64,000 nucleotides of DNA from Batkoa obscura (GCA_030770535.1 JASVEC010000008.1:1-64000), one strand, 5' to 3'. Counted from the stretch's first letter, positions 33,220 to 46,100 are shown. Notes: generated by a model not told the origin, from the sequence alone. Translations and numbers: made by a program.

Positions 33220-33675
33220 TTTTAAACAAAATTGATTTTTATTTTTCACTTTAGAATCTAAAATATTGATTTTGAAATTTAAGGACTTAAAGAAATCTAA
33301 TTTGATGTTTGAAATTATGGAAGCAAATTTGCTAAACTATAAACTTTATTAAATAGTTAGTTTATAAATAAATCATATGTTATTTATTTGATATATTAGA
33401 TATCAGTTTTTATATTGTATTGGTGTAATACAATATATTCTAAAATTAAAACAACTAATTAAGTTAAATAAGTAATAATGTGACTTCATCATTTAATTTT
33501 GGAACTTAAAATCATAAATTGTGCCTAAATGAAAAAAGGTTTTTTATTATTTTTTAAATGTCCTACAATAATTAATATATATTGACTAATAATATTAAAT
33601 AGATAATATAATTAAACTTTGTATATATATAAAAATAGATATAAATAATTAATAGTTTAATAAATAAAATTGAAG
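33220..33675. promoter_or_regulatory. Shared upstream region between divergent genes
   Basis: About 455 bp separate the PIN4 start and the next gene's start on the opposite strand, so both promoters must lie here. The sequence is AT-rich with no distinct motif that I can name. Confidence 0.45.
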
Positions 33676-36572
33676 ATGAGCAAACCTCAAAAAAATAATA
33701 ACAAAATAGACTCTGAAGTTAATATAAAGGCTGTTCCAGAAACTAATAAAAGAAATTCGTTTCTAAGGCGTGGGTCAAAAAATTCAAAGGTAAACATAGC
33801 ACATGTTATGATAATATAACAATATAATACTAAATATTAAAAGGACTCAAAGGAACCAAGTTTAAGTGTAATTATTGACCCAAAAAGTAAAAAAGAAAAT
33901 GGTGGAGGAAAAAAAGGATTTTCTAGGTTACTTACCCCAAAGTATTATGAAATAAAAGCTTTAGCCTTATCAAAAGTTGAAGAAAAGAAATCTATATCTG
34001 AACATACGCCAATTCTATCCGATAAAAAGAAACCAAGAGATAATTTAAAAATAGCTAAAGTCAAAAAGGACAAAACTGAAAGTAAAGAAAAGATTGTTGT
34101 AAAGAGTACAGCAAAGGTAGATGAAAACAAGGATGATAAGAATGGTAAATTGGTTTAATAATAAATATTTTATTTAGTAATATTTTATAGGTTATTTAGC
34201 TGTTGATAGTAATAACAGTAACAATAGTAAGAATAAGGTTGAAAATGTTTCAAATAGTTCTCCAGCTGATGTGCTACTAAAAAGGAATACATCCAATGGC
34301 AGCGCTCAAAGCTCAATACCAGTAGTGGGATTAAGTGATATAATGGTATCTAGTACCCCATCGTTATCGCCAATCAATGTATCCTCAACAAGCCAATTAA
34401 ATGAACTAATATCTTCACGATCACCTTCTCCAGTTTTGAATAGTAATAATAATAGCAATGATGTTTCATTCAACGAATCCTCTTTTAATAATTCGACAAA
34501 CTTAAATTCATCTGCCAACTCAATGTTAATACGTAAATCCCTTGCTAGTACTTTAGGAACTGGTAGTTCCATTTCATTAAAAACAGTTTCAACTATAGGT
34601 AACCCAAAAGGATGGGAAAAAGTGTATCAATTTTTTACAGGATGGGTCAATAAAAACAAAAAGGGTATTAACATTCATAGAATACAAATCGAGAAAAGAG
34701 GAAAAGTAGGTCATCAAATATTTTTGCTAAAACATTTTTATTAAAATGTGTTGTTTAGAGATTAAATTCTACAAGACTCAAAACAATTAAAGAAAATATT
34801 GAAAATTCGAAAGATAAATTTTTAAGCCACACTGAAGATAGCTTTATAAATTATGGTAATTATCTTGATATCAATTAACTGTTGTTTATATATATACTAA
34901 TAATATAATGACAGCCCCTTTATTTGTTTTAAAATTAGTATCACTAATGTTTTCAGAAGAGATAGCTAAGTTTCGATTGGAAACGGAATCAAAGATGGTA
35001 TGGGGAATTCGAAGAAAGAACTGCATTGAGTATGTTGAAATAGATGCTCCATGGGAAAATCAGGTAATTTATTAAAATAATAATTTAAATTTATGCTAAA
35101 TAAAATAGTGTGGTAAAAGAATGATTGGCCAAGAATTACAACCAAATGAATATATTTCAAGAGTTGTAAAAGAATGCTGGAAGTCGATTTTGAAAATAGG
35201 CAAAGTAACTAATTGCAACAAAGAGGAATTGAAAGTGGAAAGAAGAAAAGGCTTATGGTTTTTAAAACAATTTTGCATCATCTATGGGTTTGGGGTAGTT
35301 AAATTAGGGATGGTATCGCAGCATATGCTTCCTCAATTAGAAATGATTGCCACCTTACCCGAATTATTCCCTATTCAGAATTTTATTGAAGATACTATAT
35401 ATGGCCTCAACAAACAAGAAAATATAAGAGGCAAACATATTAGAAGAATGCCATCGTATGTCATCAGAAGTAATATGACTACTAGAAGACCCCCTCCACC
35501 AGGGTACCATATGCATCATAGGAAGTCAAGTAGCGCTCTCAAATCATCTCCACTAACACCTACCCATGCTTCTTCAAACTCAAACTCGAATTCCCAAAGC
35601 TATAGCCATGGTTTACAAACCCAAGAAGGATCTGGAATCACTCTAGAGAGATTAATACTTTATTTAACAGAAAGTTTAACAAAGATAAATTCACCATCTC
35701 TTTCAACTAAATTATTTTCTCAACTTGTACATGAGGTACCAAAAGGTGCTTCGATCGTTGATAATTTTCATAGAGGAGAAATTAATTTATGCTGTGATTA
35801 TCTTTTAAGTTATGATTTCGTGATTTCACCCAATAGATGGTTTAGAGAAAGTTGTGATCAAAAAGAATTGAGTATTATTAATCAGGATGGCTTTATAGCG
35901 TACTTGGATAAGTTAGAAACCGACGTAGACCATGGAAAAATACGTTCAATAAATTTAATCAATAAGTCAATAGCATCAAACCATTCTAAGTATGCTAAAT
36001 TGGATCCTCGCTTAGTTGCTTCCCATTTAAAGCATGTAATTTCTCAACATGGTGGTTTAATTTCTATTCCGATTGCACATGTGATTATTGAATTAGTTGG
36101 ACCAACAATGCCATCACGCACAAAATCACATCCAAATGTAACTAACTGTGAAGCCTACGATGGTCATCCTAATGAAGAAAGAAATCAATTTATTCGATCC
36201 CTACTGTTATTATCCCCATTTCAATTTAATATGATACAAAAAGTAATACAAGTAAGCCAAAGAATATTTGAGTATTATAATCATGACAATGATATATTTA
36301 CATTTCAAACTACCAGGAGTAATACTGACAAAGAAGGTATTACTCCACAAGAATTGGCCATTGTACTTCCAGTGATTCCAGCACATTTGCTTCCAGGTGT
36401 CCAATGTATTAAGCAGTGGAACTATGCTTGGGGTAAATTACTTGAAAATGGAAGTAATTTGTTTTTAGATCCTACGCTAAATGGCCTTTCCCTTATCCCA
36501 ATTCGCTTAAGCAAAGGGTTTCAATCTACTTTGGAAATTTTACAAGCTTCTGGTATTAAGTTTTTATCTTAA
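33676..36572 (+). CDS. RhoGAP-like (possibly Msb1-type) signalling protein
   Basis: A multi-exon gene. Exons 1-2 (33676-33789, 33844 to ~34142) are basic and Lys/Ser-rich (FLRRGSKNSK, FSRLLTPKYYEIKALALSK). Exon 3 is Ser/Asn-rich, then NPKGWEKVYQFFTGWVNKNK. Later exons give RLKTIKENIENSKDKFLSHT, KFRLETESKMVWGIRRKNCI and IDAPWENQ. The last exon runs from about 35106 to the stop and encodes an ordered ~480-residue domain. Its C-terminal part (FIRSLLLLSPFQFNMIQKVI ... NTDKEGITPQELAIVLPVIP) has the pattern of RhoGAP helices ending in T-x2-LAIV-P, but no clear arginine-finger motif is seen. Catalytically weak RhoGAP-like proteins such as Msb1 act in fungal polarity signalling. The assignment is tentative; the gene itself is well supported by continuous frames and good splice sites. 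Confidence 0.6.
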
Positions 36573-36734
36573 AATAGTTTCACTTTTTAATTCTAATCAA
36601 TTCATTTTTATTTTTTTTATATTGCTTCGTTTAACTATTTTATAACCATTACAATTTTATTTAAAAAATACTTTAAAAATAACTTATATTTATATTTAAG
36701 TATAGAATTTAAATTTTATTAGTTGTGGCTAAAT

Positions 36735-38281
36735 TTACTTATATCTACAATTTATCTTTTCACAATAACAGACAAAAGTAGAGCCGAAATCACTATTGTT
36801 TGGGATTGCATAGTTTAGAGTCAACTCTTGATGAGGCGGTATACCTTGACCAGAATAGATTGCTAGATATTGATTAAGGATGTCTTCATTCTCTTTTAGA
36901 TACCAATTTATAATAAAACTATTATAGTCATTGTATCATACCATATTATCTTACCGGTATAACTTTTAAATTTTCCTCACAAGAATGATTAAAGAATCTT
37001 GCTATATTACAATAGTCTAGTGCATCTATTTTACATGTAAAACTAAGTATTATAAACTGTTGTAAACTTAAGTTACCCTTTGATTTTATCTTTCATATTA
37101 TTAAGTATATTACAGTCTAACCCAAACATATAAAAATACCCATATAATTGCGTTATCTTTGCTCTGCGCTGAACCACATTTGCATTTATAATTTCTCCAT
37201 TATAAAATGAAATAAAAGTTCCCTTTTTTAAAAAGTTTTCACACTTAACTCCCCATCCCTTGTTTTCGGTTTTAAATAACTATAAAAGTATTAATATATT
37301 GCTATGTTGGTAATAATATAAAGTATATATAAACATTTTCTTTCAGTTTGTCTTTGAATTCCTCTTAACTTACAGTTTCCTGCGGCACACGAACAATAAT
37401 CTCCACATTCATATGTTTCCGGAATAACCTAATATATCTTCTCTATGTATTGGTTGAGCTATATTTTACAATTAAGATGATAAATATGATAAATAACAAA
37501 CTACTATAATTTGGTAGACAACATGAGCAACCATTGTTAGGCTATCATATATTTAAATCAAAATAAGTCAAAAGAATGGTCAAAATTACCGAACAATTAT
37601 TTTTACAAGAACAGCCTTGTTGCTTCTCTTCAGTAAAAAAGTAGCTATTTTTATTTTTGGTAACAGCCTTACTCTATATCAGAAAAAGAACAATCTTTAA
37701 GTAAAATATTGAATTACTTCTATATCTGGCAAAAATTCTGAGAATCGCTCTTCCTCCTCAAATTGAAAATCAGGTCCAGCTTTGATTTCTATTTCACCCC
37801 ATGCTTCTTCAAATTTATGAATATACCTACAATTACTTTGGATTTCTTCTTTAACAAGAATAACTTGATTCAAATACTTGTACTTTTCTTTAATACTATA
37901 GTTGTTTATTCTTTGTTCCCAAAAATTTAATATAGTATTCGGTGGCAGCCTTGTCATTATTGATAAATTTATCAATAAAGTTAAGTTTAATTTAAAATTT
38001 ATAAACTTTAATAACTATAGCTCTTTAAAAGGAGTTGATATTTCTTTTTCGTCATGAAGGCCATACATCCTTTTTATGTACCTTATATATGCCCAATAGA
38101 GGCTTGTATATGCTTCATCAAGCCCAGTGATTAAGTTTAAGTTATTACTATTGTAACAAATTCTGTTTGTAATATCAAAGTATAGCTGTAATTCCAATAG
38201 CTCTGGTCTATAAAAGATAAAATCTTTTTCTTTGAAAGCTACAAGCCTTTTATGATCTATAAATTTCTTTAAATTTTCCAT
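36735..38281 (-). CDS. SUV39-like SET-domain histone methyltransferase, intron-rich
   Basis: Probable H3K9 methyltransferase. The exon-by-exon translation shows the whole catalytic layout in order. Pre-SET cysteines are at GCSCKNNCS and YECGDYCSCAAGNCKLRGIQ. The SET start is NKGWGVKCENFLKKGTFISF, then YNGEIINANVVQRRAKITQ. The cofactor motif is ARFFNHSCEENL, followed by HQELTLNYA and post-SET CYCEKINCRYK. At least seven short introns are needed. The 5' exons (38015-38281, MENLKKFIDHKRLVAFKEKD; and 37697 to ~37950) carry no recognisable chromodomain, and their join is uncertain: a GTATGG donor near 38052 and an AAG acceptor near 37946 would keep frame. It is quite diverged from the second SET gene at 59 kb. 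N-terminal exons could belong to a separate transcript. Confidence 0.72.
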
Positions 38282-38606
38282 CCTTAAAAAAATTAGTTCT
38301 ATAATCTCAAATATTAATATATATGAAAGAGAAAGTTTACAAAACTTTTATAAGTTTATAGCCATTTTATAATGATTATTTTCAAATTGACACGTAATTT
38401 TTAATTCCAAAAATAATTACTTAAACCTTACTCTATTTATAATACCAAATGACTATGAAGATTACTAATAGTAGTAATGGTTGATAAGATTTAGATGTAA
38501 TTTTAAAGATATATTACATTATTGATATTTAATTATATTAAAAACCTAACTTTAGATACTCAAATATAAATTTTGCTTCAAAATAAAAGCTAAAAAAATT
38601 AATAAA

Positions 38607-38704
38607 TGGGGATGTATTTCTATTAATAATTTTGTTAATAATTTTTCCAATCAAATAGTGCCCAAAAAATGGAAAAAGTGATGAAACCAAAAAAAACACC
38701 CTCA
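38607..38704 (-). mobile_element. MITE in the MED9 promoter region
   Basis: A reverse copy (TGGGGATGTATTTCTATT start, core AATAGTGCCCAAAAAATGG, ends AACACCCTCA) whose right end lies ~60 bp from the MED9 start codon. It probably lies in or near the MED9 5' untranslated region. Confidence 0.85.
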
Positions 38705-38764
38705 AATAAATAAGGGATAAATTAAATTATCTATTTAATTTCAAGCAGCTTACTTTTTAATAAA

Positions 38765-39375
38765 ATGGAAGCAAAGACAATAAATATTAATAAAAAACAA
38801 TCAAGTACCCCAGAAGGTAGCAAAGAAAACGAAGATTTTGATATTGATGAAACAATGAAGGTGTTAGATCAAAGTACAACTTTACTACCCAAAGTATTTA
38901 ATTTTGTAAATTTAATGGGTGATAAATTTGAACACGAACAAACAAAAAGAAAAGTAATATTTCAAGATATAAATGGTCGGTTTTAACTCATATTCTAGTT
39001 ATCTGAGCTTACTGATGCTTACAAGAATATCCACGAGGCTATTGAAAAGCTTCCAGGGATGGATTTATCCATTGAAGAACAAGAAAAAGTTTTAATCGAA
39101 GAAGAAGAAAACTTAAAGAAAAAAAGGTAAATAAGTTTAATAGTTTTGAATTAAGATTTATTATCATTGATAGAATAAAAGTTGAAAAGTATAAAAACCT
39201 ACCTATTTTTAAAACAAGTCTTGCTGTTTTATCACCAGAGGTCGTTAGTAACGAATCAACATCCATAACACTACATAATGATATAAAAGAAGAAGCAAAT
39301 CAAGTTGATAATCCAAAAATGAATGAACAAGTGAGAAATGATTTAAATCATGTTAACGGGACTAATGGAAAATAG
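38765..39375 (+). CDS. MED9: Mediator subunit 9
   Basis: A small middle-module subunit of the Mediator coactivator of RNA polymerase II. Three exons: 38765-38952, 39000 to 39126 and 39174-39375, with introns of about 47 bp that keep frame. Exon 1 has an acidic N-terminus and a helix (TTLLPKVFNFVNLMGDKFEH). The spliced core reads LSELTDAYKNIHEAIEKLPG, then MDLSIEEQEKVLIEEEENLK and RIKVEKYKNLPIF. This aligns with the human MED9 signature (helix, M/LPG-I/M-x-LS-x-E-Q, then K-x-E-L-x-KYK-x-L-x-x-F). The C-terminal ~50 residues are polar and not conserved in my memory of the family. Recognition rests on this one core, so confidence is moderate. Confidence 0.72.
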
Positions 39376-39778
39376 ATAAGCAAAATAAAGATAGAAGAGA
39401 ACATGTAAAATTCATTAAGATAAGCTATTCAAATGATGATATAAAAAGTTTTATTATAAATTAAGTACAAAATATAATAAATATTGCTTTAGTTTTATGA
39501 GTTGGTTATATTTAAATTTTTTGTTGAATATCATTGACTTGATTTATAGTCAACATGATTGGTAAATAAATGTGCTTAATAGTTAAAAATACAATAAAAA
39601 TGAGAGTAGTATAAATAAACTTTAAAAATATAATATAAATCATAATAATTATAAATTTTATTCAAAATTAAAACTATTATAGTAAAATTTATTAAACTAA
39701 GCTCATTTACTGTACCAAATATACGAATTTCTATTAAAAAGCAACTTTTTAATAAATACAAAAATTACAAGGCATATA

Positions 39779-40939
39779 TCAAGGTGAGTCCGACCCCAAT
39801 AACTCTTGTTTAAGTATCCTTTCTCTTATCCTAGGTGACTTCCTTTGTCCATGTTGAAATGCTCGGCTGACCTTTGCCTCTGTTATAATTTTATCTTCAG
39901 CTTCTTTCATCTTTTCATCAAAAGAGGCTAACAAGTTAGCGTTGATCTCATGATCTGCTTGAGGTTCTTGATCTTTATTATCTTGTCCTTTATCATCATC
40001 AAAAATAGATTCAACAACTACCTCTACACCATTTTTATTTGATTTATTTTCATTTATAGAGTTAGTTGAGTCTTTTAAACCATTTGCATATTCAGGGCTC
40101 AATCTGGTTTTTATAGGCTTCATCAAATGCGTTGGACTACGTCTAGTAACTCTAACTGGGCTAATTGATGACAGCCCCTTCCCAATTCTAATAGATTTCC
40201 CACTTAAACCTGATGTAGCTATAGTTGGACTTTTAGCTTTTACATTAAATAAAATAGGTGAGCTCTTTGTTTTAGTATTTGTTTTTATCAAATTAGTGTC
40301 ATCTTCAGTCATCTTTTCAGGTGATCGGTCACTTCTCTTAGTTTTACTTCTGTTGCTTTCTTGTGATTTTGATAGGGAAATTGGAAGGGAGGGCACTGCA
40401 CCATTCCGTGTTGGAGAAAGAGGTGACTTGAATTTAATAGGACTCTTACTTTTAGGTGAAACAGAAGGTTTTGATTGTATTTTTTTCTCCTCAATTACTT
40501 GTATTTGACTTTTGATTATAAATGGGTTTACGGATTCTGGTTTTAATACCCCAATAGATAAATAATAATTATATCTGAGCATCCATAATTGCTTTTCCAA
40601 AAATGAAAGTTGTGACTTACGTCCTTTATTTCTCAGTGCTAAACTCCTTCTAAAAGCTAAAGCGGGGCTCATGTTAATGAGTGGATTTACCTGCTTTCCA
40701 TTTACTCCTTGACTACCTAGGATGATTGTCTTTGGAGTTTGTAAACCTGAAAGTGGACTTCTTATTTTTGGTAATGTTTTGTTTATACTATTAACAACTA
40801 CTTGTTTTTTAGCTAGTATATTGTTTGTTTGCTTAGTAGAATTAAAGTTTAGAGAAAACGCTACTTTTGATCTATTAATTACAGGTTTGATCGTTTTTTG
40901 TGTTCCTGTTAAAATCTCATTATCTTTCGTAGTTCCCAT
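39779..40939 (-). CDS. Basic S/TP-rich protein of unknown function
   Basis: 386 residues, one exon. I do not recognise it. It is rich in Lys, Ser and Pro with many Ser-Pro/Thr-Pro sites (PSVSPKSKSPIKFKSPLSPT, SPVRVTRRSPTHLMK), typical of disordered nuclear or cytoskeletal proteins phosphorylated by cyclin-dependent kinases. A short ordered-looking helix is LSFLEKQLWMLRYNYYLSIG (~110-130). Towards the C-terminus there is an acidic stretch (VVVESIFDDDKGQDNKDQEP) and a basic tail ending SPRIRERILKQELL. It stands between MED9 and ASF1, but the spacing gives no functional hint. Confidence 0.68.
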   Translation of the reverse strand: MGTTKDNEILTGTQKTIKPVINRSKVAFSLNFNSTKQTNNILAKKQVVVNSINKTLPKIRSPLSGLQTPKTIILGSQGVNGKQVNPLINMSPALAFRRSLALRNKGRKSQLSFLEKQLWMLRYNYYLSIGVLKPESVNPFIIKSQIQVIEEKKIQSKPSVSPKSKSPIKFKSPLSPTRNGAVPSLPISLSKSQESNRSKTKRSDRSPEKMTEDDTNLIKTNTKTKSSPILFNVKAKSPTIATSGLSGKSIRIGKGLSSISPVRVTRRSPTHLMKPIKTRLSPEYANGLKDSTNSINENKSNKNGVEVVVESIFDDDKGQDNKDQEPQADHEINANLLASFDEKMKEAEDKIITEAKVSRAFQHGQRKSPRIRERILKQELLGSDSP

Positions 40940-41705
40940 TTAACTGTTTAATATTATGTATAAAAAGAGGTATCGAATGCTTAGCGTTATTATCGTTTAA
41001 TTAGTGATAATAACCTAATTATTCTAACAAATAAAAAAATGATTAAATTTATTATCAAATCAATACAATCAATAAAAACAAGTACAAAAAATTCCCATAA
41101 TTGGATTATTGTCTTATTTTACTAATTGTTCGATATTCGGATTAAATAATTTAAAATTATGCAACAACAAAGAAATCAAATTCGAAAGATTCTAACATTA
41201 TAATATAATTATTTGAATGATAAAAACAAAAATAAAAAAATCAAGTATGCTTTTTAAACCTAAATTTGTATTACTGATTTCAATATAAATAAACAAATTA
41301 ATCAAATAATACAAATTATATCAATAAAAAAATGAAAAAATTTGAAATCTGAAACCCAAAATTAATTCAATATTAAAAAATAATAATATGCATTGTTTAT
41401 TAATTAATGAGTATATTTTATATAACTTTTTAAAAGTATTTAATAAATTTAAAAACTATTTATTTTTTTGAATTTGATTTATAAAAGTTTACTTAATTAA
41501 AGATAACAATAGCTATCATAGATATTATTGTATAATTTTTGGACTTCAAAATGGCTCAAACTACTTTATACCCAATATGTTAAGTTTGAAATAAAACGAT
41601 GAAATAAAAACAATATAAAAACAATATAAAAACACAATATTTAAATGATAACCTTACTAATTTAAAGTAACCATTATTTCCCGTAATTTATTTTTTTATA
41701 TAACA
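40940..41705. other. Intergenic, nothing recognised
   Basis: About 770 bp, extremely A+T-rich with runs of AATAAA-like sequence, containing the upstream region of the S/TP-rich gene and the 3' flank of ASF1. Confidence 0.55.
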
Positions 41706-42494
41706 TTATTCTTCCATATCATTAAAATCTTCTTCTTCTTCTTCTTCCATTTCCCCATTACCTTCCAAATCATCCAATTCTAAAGCTGGTAAATTATCTG
41801 CTTCAGGTTGAGGAGGTGGCATATTATCTTCGATTCCATCCCTAAAAATTATCAAATAAATATAAATAACTACTAACTACCAAACTTCAATTTTTTTAAA
41901 AGTATAAAATTTTACCATGGGATTGGAAACCTAGTTACTTTTGGTTTATCTGAAACTAATCTTATTAAGTGTTCATATGCAATATTTTGTGGTGGATTAA
42001 TTTGTAACTCTTGGACATTGTATTCTGCTTTAATCAAATAAGAACATCTTAAAAACTCTCTATCCCTATATTGACATTTTAAATAAATAGCAGTATAATC
42101 TAATACATCATCTGGGTTTAATTTATTTGTATCTGGTCCTTTAGTCTATTTTATTTTATTTATTATTTCTATTTAATTGTTTCTTCCTGCTTTATTAGTT
42201 TACCTCCATTACAAACTTATTAACACCAACTGGTACTGGGCCAACTAAAAGTGAATCTAATTCTTGATCCCATTCTTTATTTGTTGAATGGCCAACGAAA
42301 TATAAATTAAATTCCAAATCTATTAACAATAAAGTAAAAAATTAACCTATTTTATGTAAATATCTAATCTCATATAAGGACTTACCTTGTTGTAACTGAC
42401 CAATACATTCAAACGTAATTTCAATTTGGAATGGTGCCAAAAAAGGAGCAGGATTATTTAAAATGGAGATATTTAAGATATTTACCACACTCAT
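41706..42494 (-). CDS. ASF1: Histone H3-H4 chaperone ASF1
   Basis: A nuclear chaperone that hands H3-H4 dimers to CAF-1 and HIRA. Four exons. Exon 1 begins [20 protein letters not shown] and continues [16 protein letters not shown]. Exon 2 gives [20 protein letters not shown], then [19 protein letters not shown]. Exon 3 gives [39 protein letters not shown] and [20 protein letters not shown], then TRFPIPW. The last exon is the acidic tail typical of fungal ASF1, with a run of Glu before NDMEE. The order and sequence of the immunoglobulin-like core match ASF1 throughout, and the length is near 200 residues. Confidence 0.95.
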
Positions 42495-43183
42495 TTTAAT
42501 TTAAAAGTATTTTAAAAACTAATCATTGTCCATATTACTATACTTCCCTTTTCTAAACCAATCATCTTTAAATACCTCACTATTACTTCCCTAAATATAC
42601 TATATTTAGCAGCATCAATATAGTGAGTACGGATTGGTTCGTTATTATGGTACACTTTATTTAAATGAAATATGATATTTAAATGCTAAATTGTAATACA
42701 TTATAATACAATACTTAAACTTATAATATACTTTAATATTTTATGATATGATTATTCGTTATATTTCATTTTAATATTTATTTTATCAAATAATTTTTGT
42801 AAATTTCATTTAAATAGAATTTTATTACATTTATCTTAAAATAAAATAAAAATCTAATATTTAAAATTATTCTGATATTTAGAGTAAATTATATGTGATT
42901 ATCACATTGTAAATATTGCTGCTACCATAAGCTATTAAAACAAAGTTAGTAAAGGTATTTGTAACAAGAAAAAAAATCAAAAACATTCTAACATAATTTT
43001 ATAATAAAATACAATAGCTTTTCTTTAATAAATATATATAGACTATTACTTAAACCTAGATAAAGATTTAAAATTAAAGCTAAATGAAGTTCACGAAAAC
43101 AAAAGACTTTAGATAAACCAATTTAAGCTATCTCAAATGAAGTTTATTAGAATTCTAAAATTAAATAAAAATTACAAATCAAT
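42495..43183. other. Intergenic, nothing recognised
   Basis: About 690 bp between the ASF1 start and the EF3 copy 2 stop; AT-rich, no repeat copy or gene seen. It holds the ASF1 promoter. Confidence 0.5.
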
Positions 43184-46100
43184 TTAGATATCCCAATCTT
43201 CTTCATCATCTGATAAAGCGACACCATTCTTCTTAGCAGCTTTCTTCTTTTTATCTAAAGCTTTCTTTTCTTTACGGGAAAGTTCTTTCTTTGGTTGTTT
43301 GACTTTAATTTCATTACCAAAAGCATCTTTGACAGTTTCAACAACCTTATGTTCAAGCTTCTCTTTAACAGCTGGTTGTTTACCACCTTCAACAGTAAGT
43401 CTACCATTATCAACAAACCATTTTTCTGGACATAATTTAACGAATTCAGTGTTATGGGTAATCATAATAACACCACCTTCGAAACAGTCCATAGCATTGG
43501 CAAGAGCACCAAGAGAATCACGATCCAAATAATTGGTAGGTTCGTCCATCACTAATAAATGAGGATGATCCCACATAGCAGCTGCTAATACAACCTTGAC
43601 CTTTTGACCTCCGGAGAGACCACGAATACGAGAGTGAGTAGCAAATTCAGCTTCAAGACCAACATCAGCAAGATGTTTTTGGATGTTAGCTGAGGTAAGA
43701 GGACGAGCATAAAGACCAGCACGAGCAGCTTCTTTATCATCATAGGCTTGTACAATTTTTTGGAAACCCCATTGTTCAAGTTGATCACGAGGAATCCATA
43801 CATTATCATCATAAGATTTACCAACCCATTTAATTTCGTATTCAAAAGATTTCTTGAGTTTTCTACGTCCAAAGATGTTTTCAATTTGGTATTTTTCACC
43901 TTCATAGACAACAACTTTTTCCATTTGAATTTTATCTTCATCGGACATTTGACGAGTTTCTTTTTCTAACAATTCTCTATCTTCACCATATTGGTAACGC
44001 CATTGGATATATTGATTAGGAGTTTTGTCAAGATGACGCTCTAAATGATGGAAAGCATGTTGTGCAACATAAGCAACACGTAACATAGGATGTTTCCATA
44101 CTTCACCTTCAGTAGTGTTCATTTCACCAGTTAAAATTTTAACAAGGGTAGATTTACCAGCACCGTTACGACCATGAATAACTACACGAGAAGAAAGAGA
44201 ACATTGGAGGGACATGTCATAAAGAATTTGACGATCAGTTCCTGGATAAGTGAAGTTAATTCCAGAAAGTTTAATAATAGCCTTATCTTTAGATTTAACA
44301 CCTTCAAGGAAACCAGGAGTAGGGAAAGAGAACTTGACAGATGAAGCAGAGAGATCATAATAAGTTCTAGCTTCTGGAACTTTACGTACAAATTCTGAAA
44401 GATTACCTTTGTAAATCTTAAGCTTACGGTTTTCATAATGGATGAAACCAGTACATACATTCTCTAAGAAACCAGAGTCATGGGAAACAATGATGGAAGT
44501 GACATCTGGAAGAGAAGTAAGGTAATTTTCTAACCAAGCAACATTAGTAGTATCTAAATGATTGGTAGGTTCATCCAACATAAGAATATCTGGTTTAGCA
44601 AGAAGAGCACGGGAAAGTTCAACCTTCATCTTCCAACCACCAGAAAGAGAAGTTACTGGATTAAGCATCATATCTTCACTGAATCCAACGGAACCAAGAA
44701 GAGTTTTAACTTCTTCAACGGTATGAGCACCATTGTTGCAGAGATAATCAATTGGGTTGATATCAGAGTCATCACCTTGAAGGGAATGTTCAACAAAGAC
44801 GGTCTTTAATTCATCTGGGGATGGGAAACCATCAAGTTGACCATTGGCAATAGCACGCATAAGGGTGGATTTACCAGCACCATTTGGACCACAAAGACCA
44901 TAACGACGACCTTTGTAAAGCTTGAAACTGGTATTATTTAAAAGAATTAAAGCACCATAAGCAAGAGAGAAGGAGCAGTCACAAAGGACAACACCATCAT
45001 CTTCTTCTTCAATTGGAGCAGTTTCTTTAAGGACACGTTCATGTTCAGCAACACAAAGCTTAAGGAAAGATTGGCAAAGAGAATCGGTTTGATCTTTAAG
45101 GATCCAACTGAGATAAGGAGTAAAGATTTGAGAGCTCCAATCTTCTAATTCAAAGTTTTGGATATCTACTGATTGAACAGAAAGAGTAGCAGCATAATTG
45201 ACAGCAATCTTGACAAGTTTGTTATCTTCGATTGGAGAACCAGTAGCTTGGGAAACAAGGGAAGCAAGAGTGGAACGAACCATTTCAGTACGTTTAGCAA
45301 AAGCTTCAGTAGCTGAAGATTTGTTACCACCAGCACCTACACGAAGAAGAGTAGCATGAGCACGTTTGACAACATTGACACATTCTGGATCAGATACTAC
45401 TTCAATAGTTTTTTCAAGATCTGGAAGAAGTTTTGGTAAAAATTGTTCAGCATCAGCTGGGTTATCAACAAGTTTACACATGTTATCAATGATGACAGCA
45501 GTGACACGCTTAATGGAGGTAAGACGTTCATTTAAACCACGAACTAAAAGAGGAACCATAATAGAAAGAGTTGGGGCTTCTACAGCACGTACAAAAGTGG
45601 TAGAACCAAGTTTGTAAATGGTTTCTGGAACTTGAGTTGGATCAGCGATACAGTTAATAAGATGAGGAAGGAAAGGTTCAATATCACCATTTCCTACACA
45701 TGCAGTAACTGAAGTCATACAAGCTTTAGCAGCAGTTTTAACTTGTGGTTTAGAATCCCACATTGCATCAGAAACAACAGGAAGAATATCTTTTAAGTTA
45801 TCTTGTACTTGACGATGAGCAATGGTTGGAAGAGAAGCAATAAGGTTAAGTGCACCTTCTTTGGTTTGCCATTTCTTGTTGAGCTCAAGTGCTTCGAATA
45901 AAGTTGGGAGAATAGCCTTAACAGAGTTTGGAGAAAGGATTGAGATAAGAGCTTTAGCAGTTTCATCAGCAGCTTGACGAACAACGGTAACTTTATCGGA
46001 AAGACATTCGAGGATATTAGTTAATACGGAAACAATGAATGGTTCAGCTGATTGACCAACGGTATTGATGATAGCGGTATAAGTATAAAGAGTACCTTCA

